NCBI GenBank assembly: GCA_945948915.1 | Contig: CAMFCQ010000011.1 | Span: forward strand, 1-48,822 | Direction: 5' to 3' | Origin: an uncultured Clostridia bacterium | GTDB taxonomy: Bacteria; Bacillota; Clostridia; Christensenellales; Aristaeellaceae | Length of the DNA: 48,822 nt | Shown here: piece after piece, positions 8,188 through 16,764 of the stretch | Position numbering within the stretch: position 1 is the stretch's first letter | How the letters are laid out: every line of letters starts with the position of its first letter | The notes under the pieces: generated by a model | Seen by the model: the letters and a program-made list of their open reading frames with translations, nothing else | Databases searched by the model: none | What the model was told of the DNA's origin: nothing | Position numbers and translations under genes: made by a program

Positions 8188-8479
8188 GAATTCGTTGCTT
8201 CAGGGGAGACGCGCTCCGCTGGGGCCAGAAGGGTCGGGGAGGGTTTCGATGCCCTCCCCAGACCCTCCTGGACCTCCCATCCCCCTCCCCAGACGACCAG
8301 GGTTGCGACCCTGGACCCATGGGGATTTGCAAAGTTTTTCATACAGCCCCAGGTCCAGGACCACAGTCCTGGTCGTTTGCAGGGGGGAAGGAGAGTCCAG
8401 AGAGGCTTGGGGGGAGAATCGAAACTCCCCCCAGTCTCTCTGGCCCCAGCGGAGCGCGTTCCCCTTCAGCAGCGAATTC
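8188..8479. repeat. Large IR-framed multi-hairpin intergenic element
   Basis: Outer arms of about 45 bp (8188-8232 against 8436-8479), both ending in GAATTCG and sharing CGCGCTCCGCTGGGGCCAGA, enclose four hairpins. These are 8236-8259 (GGGGAGGG stem), 8297-8314 (CCAGGGT/ACCCTGG), 8355-8372 (CCAGGAC/GTCCTGG) and 8409-8432 (GGGGGGAG stem). No real gene fits; open frames here are biased, low-complexity readings. It fills most of the 8130-8551 gap. Possible identities are a MITE-like repeat or a structured RNA; the many G-runs suggest the former. Confidence 0.65.
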
Positions 8480-8513
8480 AAGTATCTTGTTAGTGAGCTT
8501 TAGCTCCCCAAAG

Positions 8514-8539
8514 AAAAACGGATGGCGCAAACCATCCGT
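8514..8539 (-). terminator. Intrinsic terminator of dnaE
   Basis: Minus strand: 8-bp stem ACGGATGG/CCATCCGT with a 6-nt loop, followed by TTTTT. It begins 13 bp after the dnaE stop. Confidence 0.85.
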
Positions 8540-8551
8540 CTTTTGTTATGC

Positions 8552-11500
8552 TCATTTCAGCACGACATTCTTGTGACCCAGCATTTCGACCAGCTCGTCC
8601 ATCATGGCCTTCGTCGGCGCGACGCAGAGCTCCTTCGGTGCGCGCAGCTTCACGCCGGTGTTCTCCAGGTACAGCACCACGCCGACCTCACCGTGATAAC
8701 GCGCGAGCACCGGGCGGATGACCTGAATGGCGCTGTCGCTGGGCAGGCGCAGGTAGAGCGTGCTGCCTGGCAGGAGCGCGTCCTGCTTCTTCTGCGTGGC
8801 CTGCGGGGAGAGCACGCCGTCCTTGACGGCCTGCGCGTATTCTGCGTTGGTCATCAGCGGCTCCACCGTATCCAGCAGCAGCTTGGCGTCGTCATCCTCG
8901 CGGATGGACAGCCGGCCGGAGAGGATGACCGCCGTGTCGGGCGTGAGCTCCGTGCTCACGCGCTCGAGCACCTTCGGGAACACCAGCGCCTCGATCGTGC
9001 CGGTCATGTCCTCCAGCGTCACAAAGCCCATCAGGTTGCCCGACCGGGTCGCCTTCTGGCGGAACTCCGTGAGCATGCCGCCCATGCGCACGCGCATGCC
9101 GTCGCGGGAAAGGCCGTGATCCGGCTCCTCCAAAATGGCGGCCAGCTGGGAGGTGTTCATGTCCAGCTGGGCCAGTGCGTCGGTGTAGTCGCCCAGCGGA
9201 TGTCCGGTGATGTACAGGCCGGTCATGTTCTTTTCAAAATTCAGGCGCGTGCGCAGGCTGAAGTCCGGGATGTTGGGCAGCGGGGGATTGACCTCCTCGA
9301 GCATACCGTCGCCGAAGAGGGACATCTGGCCGACGATGTTGCTCTTGCGGGTGCGGCTGGCGCCGTCGAGCGCTGCCTCGTACACGGCCATCAGCTGCGC
9401 GCGCGTCGCACCCGTGCAGTCAAACGCGCCGGAGAGGATCAGCGACTCGACCACGCGCTTGTTGACCAGATCGCTCGAGAGGCGCTTGCAGAAATCAAAG
9501 ATATCCCTGAACGGGCCGGACTTGCGCCTGATCTCGATGATGGAATCGATTGCCTTGTCGCCGCAGGAGCGGATGGCGCCCAGGCCGAAGCGAATGCCCG
9601 CCTTGCCTTCGGCGTCCATGCCCACGGAGAACTTGCGGCCGGACTGGTTGATGTCCGGCGGGAGCAGCGAAATGCCGTGCTTGCGGCAGTACTCCGAGTA
9701 CTCTGCCACCTTGCCGCTGTTGTCGGAGACGGAGTTGAGCAGCGCGGCAAAGAACTGCACCGGGTAGTGGCGCTTGAGCCAGCCCGTGCGCACGGCGACC
9801 ACGCCGTAGGCCGCGGCGTGCGATTTGTTGAACGCATAGGAGGCGAAGGCCGTCATCTCGTCAAAGAGCTGGCTGGCAGTTTCGGCGGGAATGCCGTTGC
9901 GCACGCAGCCCGGCACGGTGACTACGCCGTCCTCGACCATGCCGTTGATGAAGTACTCGCGCTCCTTGGCCATCACATCGTGCTTCTTCTTGCTCATGGC
10001 GCGGCGCACGAGGTCGCTTCGGCCGTAGGAATAGCCGGCCAGGTCGCGCACGATCTGCATGACCTGCTCCTGATACACCATGCAGCCGTAGGTGACGTCG
10101 AGGATGGGCTTGAGCTTCGGGTGCAGATACTGAATCTTCTCCGGGTTGCGCTTACCCTCGATGTAGCGGGGGATGGAGTCCATCGGGCCGGGGCGGTACA
10201 GCGAGATGGCCGCGATGATGTCCTCAAAGTTCTGCGGGCGCATGTTGGTCAGGAAGGAGCGCATGCCGCCCGATTCGAGCTGGAACACGCCGTCCGTCTC
10301 GCCCTCGGAGATCATGTCGTAGACCGCCTGATCGTCGAGCGGAATATCCTCGGCGCGCATGTTCACGCCGGCCTCGCGCATGAGGTCCAGCGCGTCGCGG
10401 ATGACCGTCAGGGTGCGCAGTCCCAGGAAGTCCATCTTCAGCAGGCCCAGCCGCTCGATGGTCCCCATCGGGAACTGGGTGGTGATGACCTCGTCGTTGC
10501 GCTGCAGCGGGACGTATTCGGTGACGGGCTTGTCGGTGATGAGCACGCCAGCCGCGTGGGTGGAGGCGTGGCGCGGCATGCCCTCCAGGCTTCGGCTCAT
10601 GTCGATGAGCCTGCGCACACGCTCGTTCTCGGCGTAGTTCTTCTTGAGCTCGGGCGAGATCGTCAGCGCGCGCTCGAGCGTCATGTTCAGCTCAAAGGGG
10701 ATGGACTTCGACACAGCGTCCACCTCCTGATACGGATAGCCCAGCACGCGGCCGACGTCGCGCACGACCGCCCGCGCGGACATCGTGCCAAACGTGATGA
10801 TCTGGCTGACGTGGTCCGCGCCGTACTTGCGCGCGACGTAGTCGATGACCTCCTGACGGCGCTCGTAGCAGAAGTCCACGTCGATATCGGGCATGGACAC
10901 GCGCTCGGGGTTGAGAAACCGCTCGAACAGCAGGCTGTATTTGAGCGGATCGAGCTGCGTGATGTGCAGGCAGTAGGCGACGATGGAGCCTGCGCCGGAG
11001 CCTCGGCCCGGGCCGACGACGATGCCCTGGCTGCGGGCGTAATTGATGAAGTCCCAGACAATGAGGAAGTAATCGACGTAGCCCATCTTGGTGATGACGC
11101 CGATCTCATATTCAAGGCGCTCGCGGGCCTGCGGCGTGATGGGCTTGTAGCGCTCGGCCAGGCCCTCTTCGCAGAGCCTGCGCAGCATCTGCTCGCTGGT
11201 TTCGCCGTTCTCGGTGGGGAAGCGCGGCAGCTTCGTCTCGCCGAAGACGAACTCGACCTGGCAGCGGTGTGCGATTTCCTGCGTGCGCTCAAGCGCATCC
11301 GGCCAGGCGGCGAAGAGCTGCTTCATCTCCTCCTCACTCTTGACGTACAGTTCGCGGGACTCCATGCGCATGCGGTTCTCGTCGTCGAGCGTCTTGCCCG
11401 TCTGGATGCACATGAGCACCTCCTGCGCCTCCGCATCCTCGCGGCGCAGGTAGTGGCAGTCGTTCGTGGCGATCAGGGGGATGCCGGTCGCCTCTGCTAC

Positions 11501-12073
11501 ACGCACCAGCTCCGGCAGCACGCGCTTCTCATCGTCAAGGCCGTGATCCATCAGCTCGATGAAGTAATTCCCCTTGCCGAATATCGCCTCCATCTCGCGC
11601 GCATGGGCGCAGGCGTCCTCAAAGCGGCCGTCCAGCAGCAGCTTGTCCAGCTTGCCGGACAGGCACGCGCTGGAGGCGATCAGGCCCCTGGCGTACTTCT
11701 TCAGGCACGCCATGTCGATGCGCGGGCGGTAGTAGTAGCCGCGCGTCCAGGCTTCGCTGACCAGATGCGTCAGGTTGCGGTAGCCCTCCTGTGTTTCACA
11801 CAGCAGGATCAGGTGGCTGGTGCCGCGCATGCCCAGCTGGGCGTTGTGCTCGTCCATGTTGTCGCAGACGTAGACCTCGCAGCCGATGACCGGGTGAATG
11901 CCGCGCTTCTTCGCCTCGGTGTAGAAGTCGATGACGCCGTACATCACGCCGTGATCGGTGATGGCGCAGGCATCCATGCCCAGCTCCTTCACGCGGTCCA
12001 GAAGCGGGCCGATGCGGTTCGCGCCGTCGAGCAGGCTGTATTCGGTGTGCAGATGCAGATGTGCAAAGGCCAT
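8552..12073 (-). CDS. dnaE: DNA polymerase III subunit alpha (DnaE)
   Basis: 1173 residues, close to E. coli DnaE (1160). The ATG at 12073 has AAAGGAGC upstream. Domains in order: an N-terminal PHP domain (HLHLHTEYSLLDGA, ITDHGVMYG); the palm with the catalytic aspartates in PDIDVDF (residues 396-400); GPGRGSGAGSIVAYCL; the finger region (YQEQVMQIVRDLAGYSYGR, DLVRRAMSKKK); then a helix-hairpin-helix region and an OB fold (VTLEDMTGTIEALVFP). It synthesises DNA at the replication fork. It is DnaE-type, without the proofreading exonuclease insert of PolC. The small membrane-protein gene lies 18 bp upstream in the same operon. Confidence 0.97.
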   Translation of the reverse strand: MAFAHLHLHTEYSLLDGANRIGPLLDRVKELGMDACAITDHGVMYGVIDFYTEAKKRGIHPVIGCEVYVCDNMDEHNAQLGMRGTSHLILLCETQEGYRNLTHLVSEAWTRGYYYRPRIDMACLKKYARGLIASSACLSGKLDKLLLDGRFEDACAHAREMEAIFGKGNYFIELMDHGLDDEKRVLPELVRVAEATGIPLIATNDCHYLRREDAEAQEVLMCIQTGKTLDDENRMRMESRELYVKSEEEMKQLFAAWPDALERTQEIAHRCQVEFVFGETKLPRFPTENGETSEQMLRRLCEEGLAERYKPITPQARERLEYEIGVITKMGYVDYFLIVWDFINYARSQGIVVGPGRGSGAGSIVAYCLHITQLDPLKYSLLFERFLNPERVSMPDIDVDFCYERRQEVIDYVARKYGADHVSQIITFGTMSARAVVRDVGRVLGYPYQEVDAVSKSIPFELNMTLERALTISPELKKNYAENERVRRLIDMSRSLEGMPRHASTHAAGVLITDKPVTEYVPLQRNDEVITTQFPMGTIERLGLLKMDFLGLRTLTVIRDALDLMREAGVNMRAEDIPLDDQAVYDMISEGETDGVFQLESGGMRSFLTNMRPQNFEDIIAAISLYRPGPMDSIPRYIEGKRNPEKIQYLHPKLKPILDVTYGCMVYQEQVMQIVRDLAGYSYGRSDLVRRAMSKKKHDVMAKEREYFINGMVEDGVVTVPGCVRNGIPAETASQLFDEMTAFASYAFNKSHAAAYGVVAVRTGWLKRHYPVQFFAALLNSVSDNSGKVAEYSEYCRKHGISLLPPDINQSGRKFSVGMDAEGKAGIRFGLGAIRSCGDKAIDSIIEIRRKSGPFRDIFDFCKRLSSDLVNKRVVESLILSGAFDCTGATRAQLMAVYEAALDGASRTRKSNIVGQMSLFGDGMLEEVNPPLPNIPDFSLRTRLNFEKNMTGLYITGHPLGDYTDALAQLDMNTSQLAAILEEPDHGLSRDGMRVRMGGMLTEFRQKATRSGNLMGFVTLEDMTGTIEALVFPKVLERVSTELTPDTAVILSGRLSIREDDDAKLLLDTVEPLMTNAEYAQAVKDGVLSPQATQKKQDALLPGSTLYLRLPSDSAIQVIRPVLARYHGEVGVVLYLENTGVKLRAPKELCVAPTKAMMDELVEMLGHKNVVLK

Positions 12074-12091
12074 AAAAAGCTCCTTTCCCGG

Positions 12092-12631
12092 TTAATCAAA
12101 CTCGATCGTGGCGAGGATGGGCAAAACGGTGCTCTCGGCCATCTGCGTCTCAAAGGAGATCTGCAGCGTCTCGTCCCAGGTCTCGTAGGTATCCCAGGTT
12201 TGTTCACCCTCCTCGGTGAGCACCACCGCGCGGTAGCAGACGAACTTGCGGCCGCCGATGATGCGCGTGCGCACGCTGGTCGCCCCGGCGCTCATGTAGT
12301 AGGAGACGACATCCTGATCGGGATAGTCCTCCAGGCGGTCGCCTGCCGTATTCTCATAACAGAAGAGGTAGAGCGTGCCGTCCCTGCCCGCGGCGCTGCC
12401 GGCATAGAGCGCGTTGCCGCCGAGCTCGGCATTCTCCCGTGAATGATCGGCAATCTCCGCATCCTCGGGCACGCGCAAGGTGAAGCCGAATGCGGACAGA
12501 TCCCAGACCTGACCGCCCTTCATGGGCTTGATGGTCTGGCTGTCCCAAATGCTCAGGCCCAGCGATACGACGCAGCCCAGAACAAAGCAGCCGATCAGCG
12601 CCAGAATATACAAAAGCGTGTTCTTCTTCAT
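12092..12631 (-). CDS. Membrane-anchored hypothetical protein upstream of dnaE
   Basis: 179 residues; ATG at 12631 with GAGGTC upstream. One N-terminal membrane helix (about residues 6-27) anchors an extracytoplasmic domain of about 145 residues beginning near SIWDSQT. I recognise no domain; the alternating beta-like pattern (LSAFGFTLRVPEDAEI, LYLFCYENTAGD) resembles small lipoprotein-type beta domains. It is the first gene after the promoter at 12668-12696 and ends 18 bp before dnaE, so the two are probably co-transcribed. No link to replication can be read from the sequence. Confidence 0.75.
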   Translation of the reverse strand: MKKNTLLYILALIGCFVLGCVVSLGLSIWDSQTIKPMKGGQVWDLSAFGFTLRVPEDAEIADHSRENAELGGNALYAGSAAGRDGTLYLFCYENTAGDRLEDYPDQDVVSYYMSAGATSVRTRIIGGRKFVCYRAVVLTEEGEQTWDTYETWDETLQISFETQMAESTVLPILATIEFD

Positions 12632-12667
12632 GATTTCATTTGACCTCAGAACATATCAACTTACCTT

Positions 12668-12696
12668 ATTTTAATCTCTGCGCACACGGCTGTCAA
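12668..12696 (-). promoter_or_regulatory. Sigma-A promoter of the membrane protein-dnaE operon
   Basis: Minus strand: TTGACA (12696-12691), 17-bp spacer, TAAAAT (12673-12668). Confidence 0.75.
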
Positions 12697-12716
12697 CAAG
12701 AAGCACGGGTCGGGCG

Positions 12717-12746
12717 TTGCGCCGCAGGAGGCGATTGTGCTATAAT
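12717..12746 (+). promoter_or_regulatory. Likely sigma-A promoter of the primosome genes
   Basis: TTGCGC (12717-12722), 18-bp spacer, TATAAT (12741-12746), 44 bp before the DnaD-like start. Divergent from the dnaE-operon promoter. Confidence 0.6.
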
Positions 12747-12789
12747 CAAATATGTATGCAACTGTGCAGAAAAAGAGGGAGGACGTTTC

Positions 12790-14265
12790 ATGGCGTTCTG
12801 TTCGTTTGACGAAAGCGCGGCGCTGTTTGACGCCACGCCTGTGGAAAATATGTTCATCACCGAGTACATGCTGCGCGCGCCGGGCGACTTTGTGAAGGTC
12901 TATCTCTACGGCCTGATGCTCTGCTATCACCACGCGGAGCGCATGAGCCTTGCGTCCATGGCGCGCGACCTCGATGTGACGCAGGAGGACGTGGAGCGCG
13001 CGTACCGCTACTGGGAGCGCGAGGGCCTTGTGCGCCAGACGGGGGATAACCCAGTGTGCTACACCTATTACAACCTCAAGCAGATCACGCTGACCCGCGC
13101 GGAAAAGCCCAGCGAGCAACTGTACAACCGGCACTTCATGGACGAGGTGCGCAGGACGCTGGACGCGCAGACCATCGGCGAGAGCGACTATCAGACGATC
13201 CTGGATTGGGTGCAGGTGTACGAGCTGCCCGAGGAGGTTGTCATCATGCTGCTGCGCAGCGAGAAGGAGAAGAGCCGCACGGGCCGCGTGTCCTTCAAAA
13301 TCGCCAATGAGACAGCGCAGCGCTGGGCGCAGAGCGGCGTTCAAACGCTGGAGGACGCAGAAAAGATGCTGATCCTCACCGGCGAGCGTGAGAAGGGTCT
13401 CAAGCGACTGCTTGCGCGGCTGGGGCAGCACCGCCCGGCCAGCGAGGATGAGAAGAACATGTACACCAAGTGGATCGACGAGTGGGGCTTCACGCCGGAG
13501 GCGGTGCAGGAGGCCTGCCGCGAGACGACGAAGGGTACGCCGACGATGGCGTATCTGGACGGCATTCTGCTGCGGCAACATCAGCTGGGCCGTCATGACG
13601 CGCAGGAGATTCTCGGCGGCATCACGAATGAAAAGACGGCCAGAGACTTCGCCCGCGAGGTGTTTGCGGGCCTGGGCCGCACGGGGGTCACGCCGACGCC
13701 GGACGATCTGGCGCTCATCGACGGCTGGCGCAGGGACGGCAGCAGCGACGCGCTGATCCTGCTGGCCGTGGCTGCGGCGCACAGGCGCGCGGGCGGCGGC
13801 GCGATGGATGACGTGGGCGCCTGGCTGGAGAAGTGGAAGCGCCAGGGCCTGACGACGCCGGAGGCCGTCACCGCGCACAATAACCGCCAAAAGGCGCTCA
13901 ATGCGCAGCTGCGCGAGATCTACGACGCGGCGGGCGTCGAGAAGAAGACCAACCAGCCGGACCGCGATCTGCTGTGCGCCTGGATGGGCGAAATGGGCAT
14001 GAGCATGGAGCTCGTGCTGCTGGCCGCGCAGTACGCGCGCGGGAGCGGCGCGCCGATGATGACCATGAACCGGATTCTGTCCGACTGGCAGCGCGCCGGC
14101 ATCAAAACGCAGGAGGCCGCGCGCGCTGAGCATGACAGCCATATGCGGAGCGCAAAGGCGCCGGCAGTGCAGACGGCCAGAACACAGGACGTGATGCAGC
14201 GGCATCAATATACCGCCGAGGATTACCGTGGCATGGTGACCGATCTGGATGAGGAGGACAGCTGA
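12790..14265 (+). CDS. DnaD/DnaB-domain replication initiation protein
   Basis: 491 residues; ATG at 12790 with GGGAGGACG upstream and after the promoter, so the longer open frame is not used. Residues 1-105 form a winged-helix N-terminal domain (FKVYLYGLMLCYH-like core, LDVTQEDVERAYRYWEREG). Three helical DnaD/DnaB_2-type repeats follow. Each starts with a segment such as WIDEWGFTPEAVQEACRET, ALIDGWRRDGSSDALILLAV or WMGEMGMSMELVLLAAQYA and ends with a W..G..T.E motif. The family remodels DNA and helps load the helicase. The next gene, a DnaI-type loader, overlaps it by 1 nt, which supports the role. Longer than B. subtilis DnaD (232). Confidence 0.88.
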   Translation: MAFCSFDESAALFDATPVENMFITEYMLRAPGDFVKVYLYGLMLCYHHAERMSLASMARDLDVTQEDVERAYRYWEREGLVRQTGDNPVCYTYYNLKQITLTRAEKPSEQLYNRHFMDEVRRTLDAQTIGESDYQTILDWVQVYELPEEVVIMLLRSEKEKSRTGRVSFKIANETAQRWAQSGVQTLEDAEKMLILTGEREKGLKRLLARLGQHRPASEDEKNMYTKWIDEWGFTPEAVQEACRETTKGTPTMAYLDGILLRQHQLGRHDAQEILGGITNEKTARDFAREVFAGLGRTGVTPTPDDLALIDGWRRDGSSDALILLAVAAAHRRAGGGAMDDVGAWLEKWKRQGLTTPEAVTAHNNRQKALNAQLREIYDAAGVEKKTNQPDRDLLCAWMGEMGMSMELVLLAAQYARGSGAPMMTMNRILSDWQRAGIKTQEAARAEHDSHMRSAKAPAVQTARTQDVMQRHQYTAEDYRGMVTDLDEEDS

Positions 14266-15263
14266 TGCTCAGCCGTGAGAATGTGACGCGCGAGGCGCTG
14301 TCTGGGCTGGAGGCCCAGCGCGCCGCCAACATGATGGAGGAGAAGCGCCGTCGCGCCGAGGCAGAACAGAAGAGCCCTGCGGTGAAGGAGCTGCTTGCCT
14401 GCCGCCAGAGGCTGTTCTTCACCGGCATGCGCGGCGCATTCGCCTCGCCGGAGAAGGCGAAGGAGATTTCCGGCAGCATGCAAAAGGAGATGGAAACGAT
14501 CAACGCCAGGCTGCGCGCGGCACTTGTTGCCTGCGGCCTGCCGGAGGATTATCTTCAGCCGGTGTATCACTGCCCGCTGTGCCGCGACACGGGTTATGTC
14601 GGCGAGCCGGTGCACGAGCAGTGCAGCTGTCTCAAGCGCGCGGTAATGAACAGGCTGTATCAGGCCGAGGGGCTGCAGGGGCTTGAGCGGGAAAACTTTG
14701 CCGCCTTTGACGGGCGAATCTTCCCGGATGAGCCGATCGAAGGGAAGAAGAGCACGCAGCGCGGCTACATGCTCAAGCTGCGCAGGCGCTGCGAGGACTA
14801 TGCGGACGCCTTTGCTGCCGACGAGGGCAAGGGCCTGCTCCTGTGCGGCAAGACCGGACTGGGCAAGACCTTCCTGATGAACTGCGTGGCCCAGCGCGTG
14901 CTGGAGCGCGGGTATTCCGTGGTGGTTATCTCCGCGTACAAGCTGATTGAAGCGATGCGTCGCTTCCAGTTCGGCGAGGAGGGGATGGAGCAGGTGCAGG
15001 ACATGCTCTCCTGCGATCTGCTGTGCATCGACGATCTGGGCAGCGAGCCCATGCTGCGCGGCGTGACGGTCAGCTCGATCTATCATATCGTCAACGAGCG
15101 GCGCAACGCCAACCGCGCGATTGTGGTGACGACGAACTGCAGCCCGCAGGAGCTCTACGAGAAATACGATGACCGCATTGCCGCGCGGCTCTGCGATACG
15201 GGCCGCATGCAGATCTTTGAGTTCATCGGCGTGGACGTGCGCCGCTTTGCCGCGAGGATGTAA
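14265..15263 (+). CDS. dnaC: DnaI/DnaC-type helicase-loader ATPase
   Basis: 332 residues. Its ATG overlaps the stop of the DnaD-like gene (TGATG), with GAGGAGG upstream, so translation is coupled. An N-terminal helical region is followed by a zinc-finger-like CPLCRDTGYV...CSC segment, as in many Clostridial DnaC/DnaI homologs. Then comes an AAA+ domain with Walker A GKTGLGKT (195-202), Walker B LLCIDDLG, sensor VVTTNCSP and an arginine-finger-like RIAARL. It should load replicative helicase onto DNA. The symbol follows the common Clostridial usage; B. subtilis calls the homolog dnaI. A GTAAGC/GCTTAC hairpin (15260-15274) spans this stop and that of the convergent gene. Confidence 0.9.
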   Translation: MLSRENVTREALSGLEAQRAANMMEEKRRRAEAEQKSPAVKELLACRQRLFFTGMRGAFASPEKAKEISGSMQKEMETINARLRAALVACGLPEDYLQPVYHCPLCRDTGYVGEPVHEQCSCLKRAVMNRLYQAEGLQGLERENFAAFDGRIFPDEPIEGKKSTQRGYMLKLRRRCEDYADAFAADEGKGLLLCGKTGLGKTFLMNCVAQRVLERGYSVVVISAYKLIEAMRRFQFGEEGMEQVQDMLSCDLLCIDDLGSEPMLRGVTVSSIYHIVNERRNANRAIVVTTNCSPQELYEKYDDRIAARLCDTGRMQIFEFIGVDVRRFAARM

Positions 15264-15270
15264 GCAAAGC

Positions 15271-15705
15271 TTACAGATATCCCCGTAGAGACTTGGCGAG
15301 CTGTTCCTCGAGCGCGATCAGCTTTTTGCAGACGTCCTTGGCACTTTCGTCTGCCGCAGCATACTGGTTGAGGTATTTGGAGAGCGACTTGATGCCCATG
15401 GCGCAGCCATCGGTGATGAGCTCTGCGATGGCGGCATCCGTGGGGCTGACAAGCAGTTCCATGTTTGTCTTGACAGTGGACATGGCCCTGGCCATCATCG
15501 GGGGATGCTTTCCAGCATCGCTGAAGCGGTCAAGCGCGGCCTGAAGGGACTTTTGCAGATGTTCATGCTCCCGCCTGCTTTTTGACAGCAGGGCGCGCAT
15601 CGCGTCGTCCTGAGCCCTGTCCATAACCTGATCGATGGCCAAAACGCCCATTTGGATGCCCGCATCGCATTCGCGGAGCAGGCGGATGGTATCCTGATGA
15701 ACCAT
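15271..15705 (-). CDS. Small four-helix, ferritin-like hypothetical protein
   Basis: 144 residues; ATG at 15705 with GGGAGG 7 nt upstream. A longer in-frame reading runs under the AAA ATPase gene and is not credible. The sequence is almost all helix, with regular heptads (DTIRLLRECDAGIQMGV, HEHLQKSLQAALDRF, AKDVCKKLIALEEQLAKSL), suggesting a four-helix bundle like those of ferritin-like or spore-coat-associated small proteins. Metal-ligand E..H motifs are not convincing. I do not recognise a named family. It converges on the helicase-loader gene, with 7 bp between stops. Confidence 0.75.
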   Translation of the reverse strand: MVHQDTIRLLRECDAGIQMGVLAIDQVMDRAQDDAMRALLSKSRREHEHLQKSLQAALDRFSDAGKHPPMMARAMSTVKTNMELLVSPTDAAIAELITDGCAMGIKSLSKYLNQYAAADESAKDVCKKLIALEEQLAKSLRGYL

Positions 15706-15777
15706 ATCAAAACCTCCCTGAACCGGCATGCATTCAGCATGTCCCATCCGATGAAATTGATGCAGAGGTGACGCGTG

Positions 15778-16635
15778 ATGCTCTATCTCGAATCCTTCGC
15801 CTTCCCGGACGACGAGCGCGAGACCAGTTACATCATGGGCGTGAAGCGCACGTGCTACGCCTCGTTTTATCCGTTCAAGATTCTCTCGCGCAGGCGGTTT
15901 GAGCGCATCGACTTTGAGCCGGTGACCATCCTCTACGGCGGCAATGGTACGGGTAAATCGACCGCGCTGCACGTGATCGCGCAGAAGGCGCAGCTCTCGC
16001 GTGAGGCGCCGTACAACCGCACGAGTTTCTTCGAGGACTACGTCGGCATGTGCCGCATGGAGCTGCGCCAGTCCATTCCGGAGGGCAGCTGTATCATCAC
16101 CAGCGACGATGTGTTCGACCATATGTTGTCCCTGCGCGAGCTCAACGAGGGCATCGACCGCAAGCGTGAGGACGTGTTTGACGAGTATCTGGAAAACAGG
16201 CGCGCGAAATTCCAGCTTTCATCAATGGAGGATTACGATCAGCTCAAAAAGGTTGTGCGCGCGAGAAAGCGCACGCAGTCGCGCTATGTGAAGGAAGAAC
16301 TGGGGATGAATGTGCGCACGTATTCCAACGGCGAAAGCGCGTTCCGGTATTTCGTCAAGAAGATCACCGAGGACAGGCTCTATCTGCTGGACGAGCCGGA
16401 GAACAGCCTGTCGCCCGAGCGGCAGATGGAGCTGTGCCAATTTCTTTCGGACAGCGCGCGGTTCATGGGCTGCCAGTTTGTCATCAGTACGCATTCGCCG
16501 TTCCTGCTGTCGATGCGCGGCGCGAAGATCTATGACCTGGACAGCGATCCGGTGGATGTGAAGCGCTGGACGGAGCTTGCGAACGTCCGGGCGACCTACG
16601 AGTTTTTCAGAAGTCACCAGCGGGAATTTGAATAG
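15778..16635 (+). CDS. Stand-alone AAA/ABC-type ATPase
   Basis: 285 residues from the ATG at 15778 (GAGGTG 7 nt upstream; a GTG one codon earlier is less well placed). Walker A GGNGTGKS lies at residues 54-61. A signature-like YSNGES, Walker B LYLLDEPENSLSPE and H-loop ISTHSPFLLS follow, which is the AAA_15/AAA_21 layout related to SMC/OLD ATPases. No nuclease or toprim domain is attached, and no partner gene is adjacent, so a defence role cannot be claimed. Function unknown; probably a cytosolic ATPase acting on nucleic acid or as a housekeeping ABC-like protein. Confidence 0.85.
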   Translation: MLYLESFAFPDDERETSYIMGVKRTCYASFYPFKILSRRRFERIDFEPVTILYGGNGTGKSTALHVIAQKAQLSREAPYNRTSFFEDYVGMCRMELRQSIPEGSCIITSDDVFDHMLSLRELNEGIDRKREDVFDEYLENRRAKFQLSSMEDYDQLKKVVRARKRTQSRYVKEELGMNVRTYSNGESAFRYFVKKITEDRLYLLDEPENSLSPERQMELCQFLSDSARFMGCQFVISTHSPFLLSMRGAKIYDLDSDPVDVKRWTELANVRATYEFFRSHQREFE

Positions 16636-16646
16636 GGGATATGCGG

Positions 16647-16684
16647 GGCCGCGCCGGCTGTGATCCGGCGCGGCCTGTGTTTTT
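16647..16684 (+). terminator. Terminator after the AAA ATPase gene
   Basis: Perfect 11-bp GC stem GGCCGCGCCGG/CCGGCGCGGCC with a 7-nt loop, followed by TGTGTTTTT. Confidence 0.8.
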
Positions 16685-16764
16685 CACAAAATTTCTTTCG
16701 GATGCCCCAAAGCGTAAAAAACGGAGTTCTCTTGCGTCTAATTGATTGGAAAGGAGGAAAAGCC

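Noticed and set aside
8188-8479. Short open frames of 60-160 codons in the palindromic element
   Set aside because: They are low-complexity (Pro, Gly, Ser, Arg), overlap in several frames and lack ribosome sites.
8522-12442. A 1306-codon open frame on the plus strand
   Set aside because: It is the mirror of dnaE. The composition (very rich in H, A, V, R, L, D) is typical of reading a GC-rich gene backwards, and dnaE has every family motif.
15778-16635. The AAA ATPase as part of a phage-defence system
   Set aside because: No nuclease, toprim or other effector gene is adjacent; neighbours are replication and sigma-factor genes.
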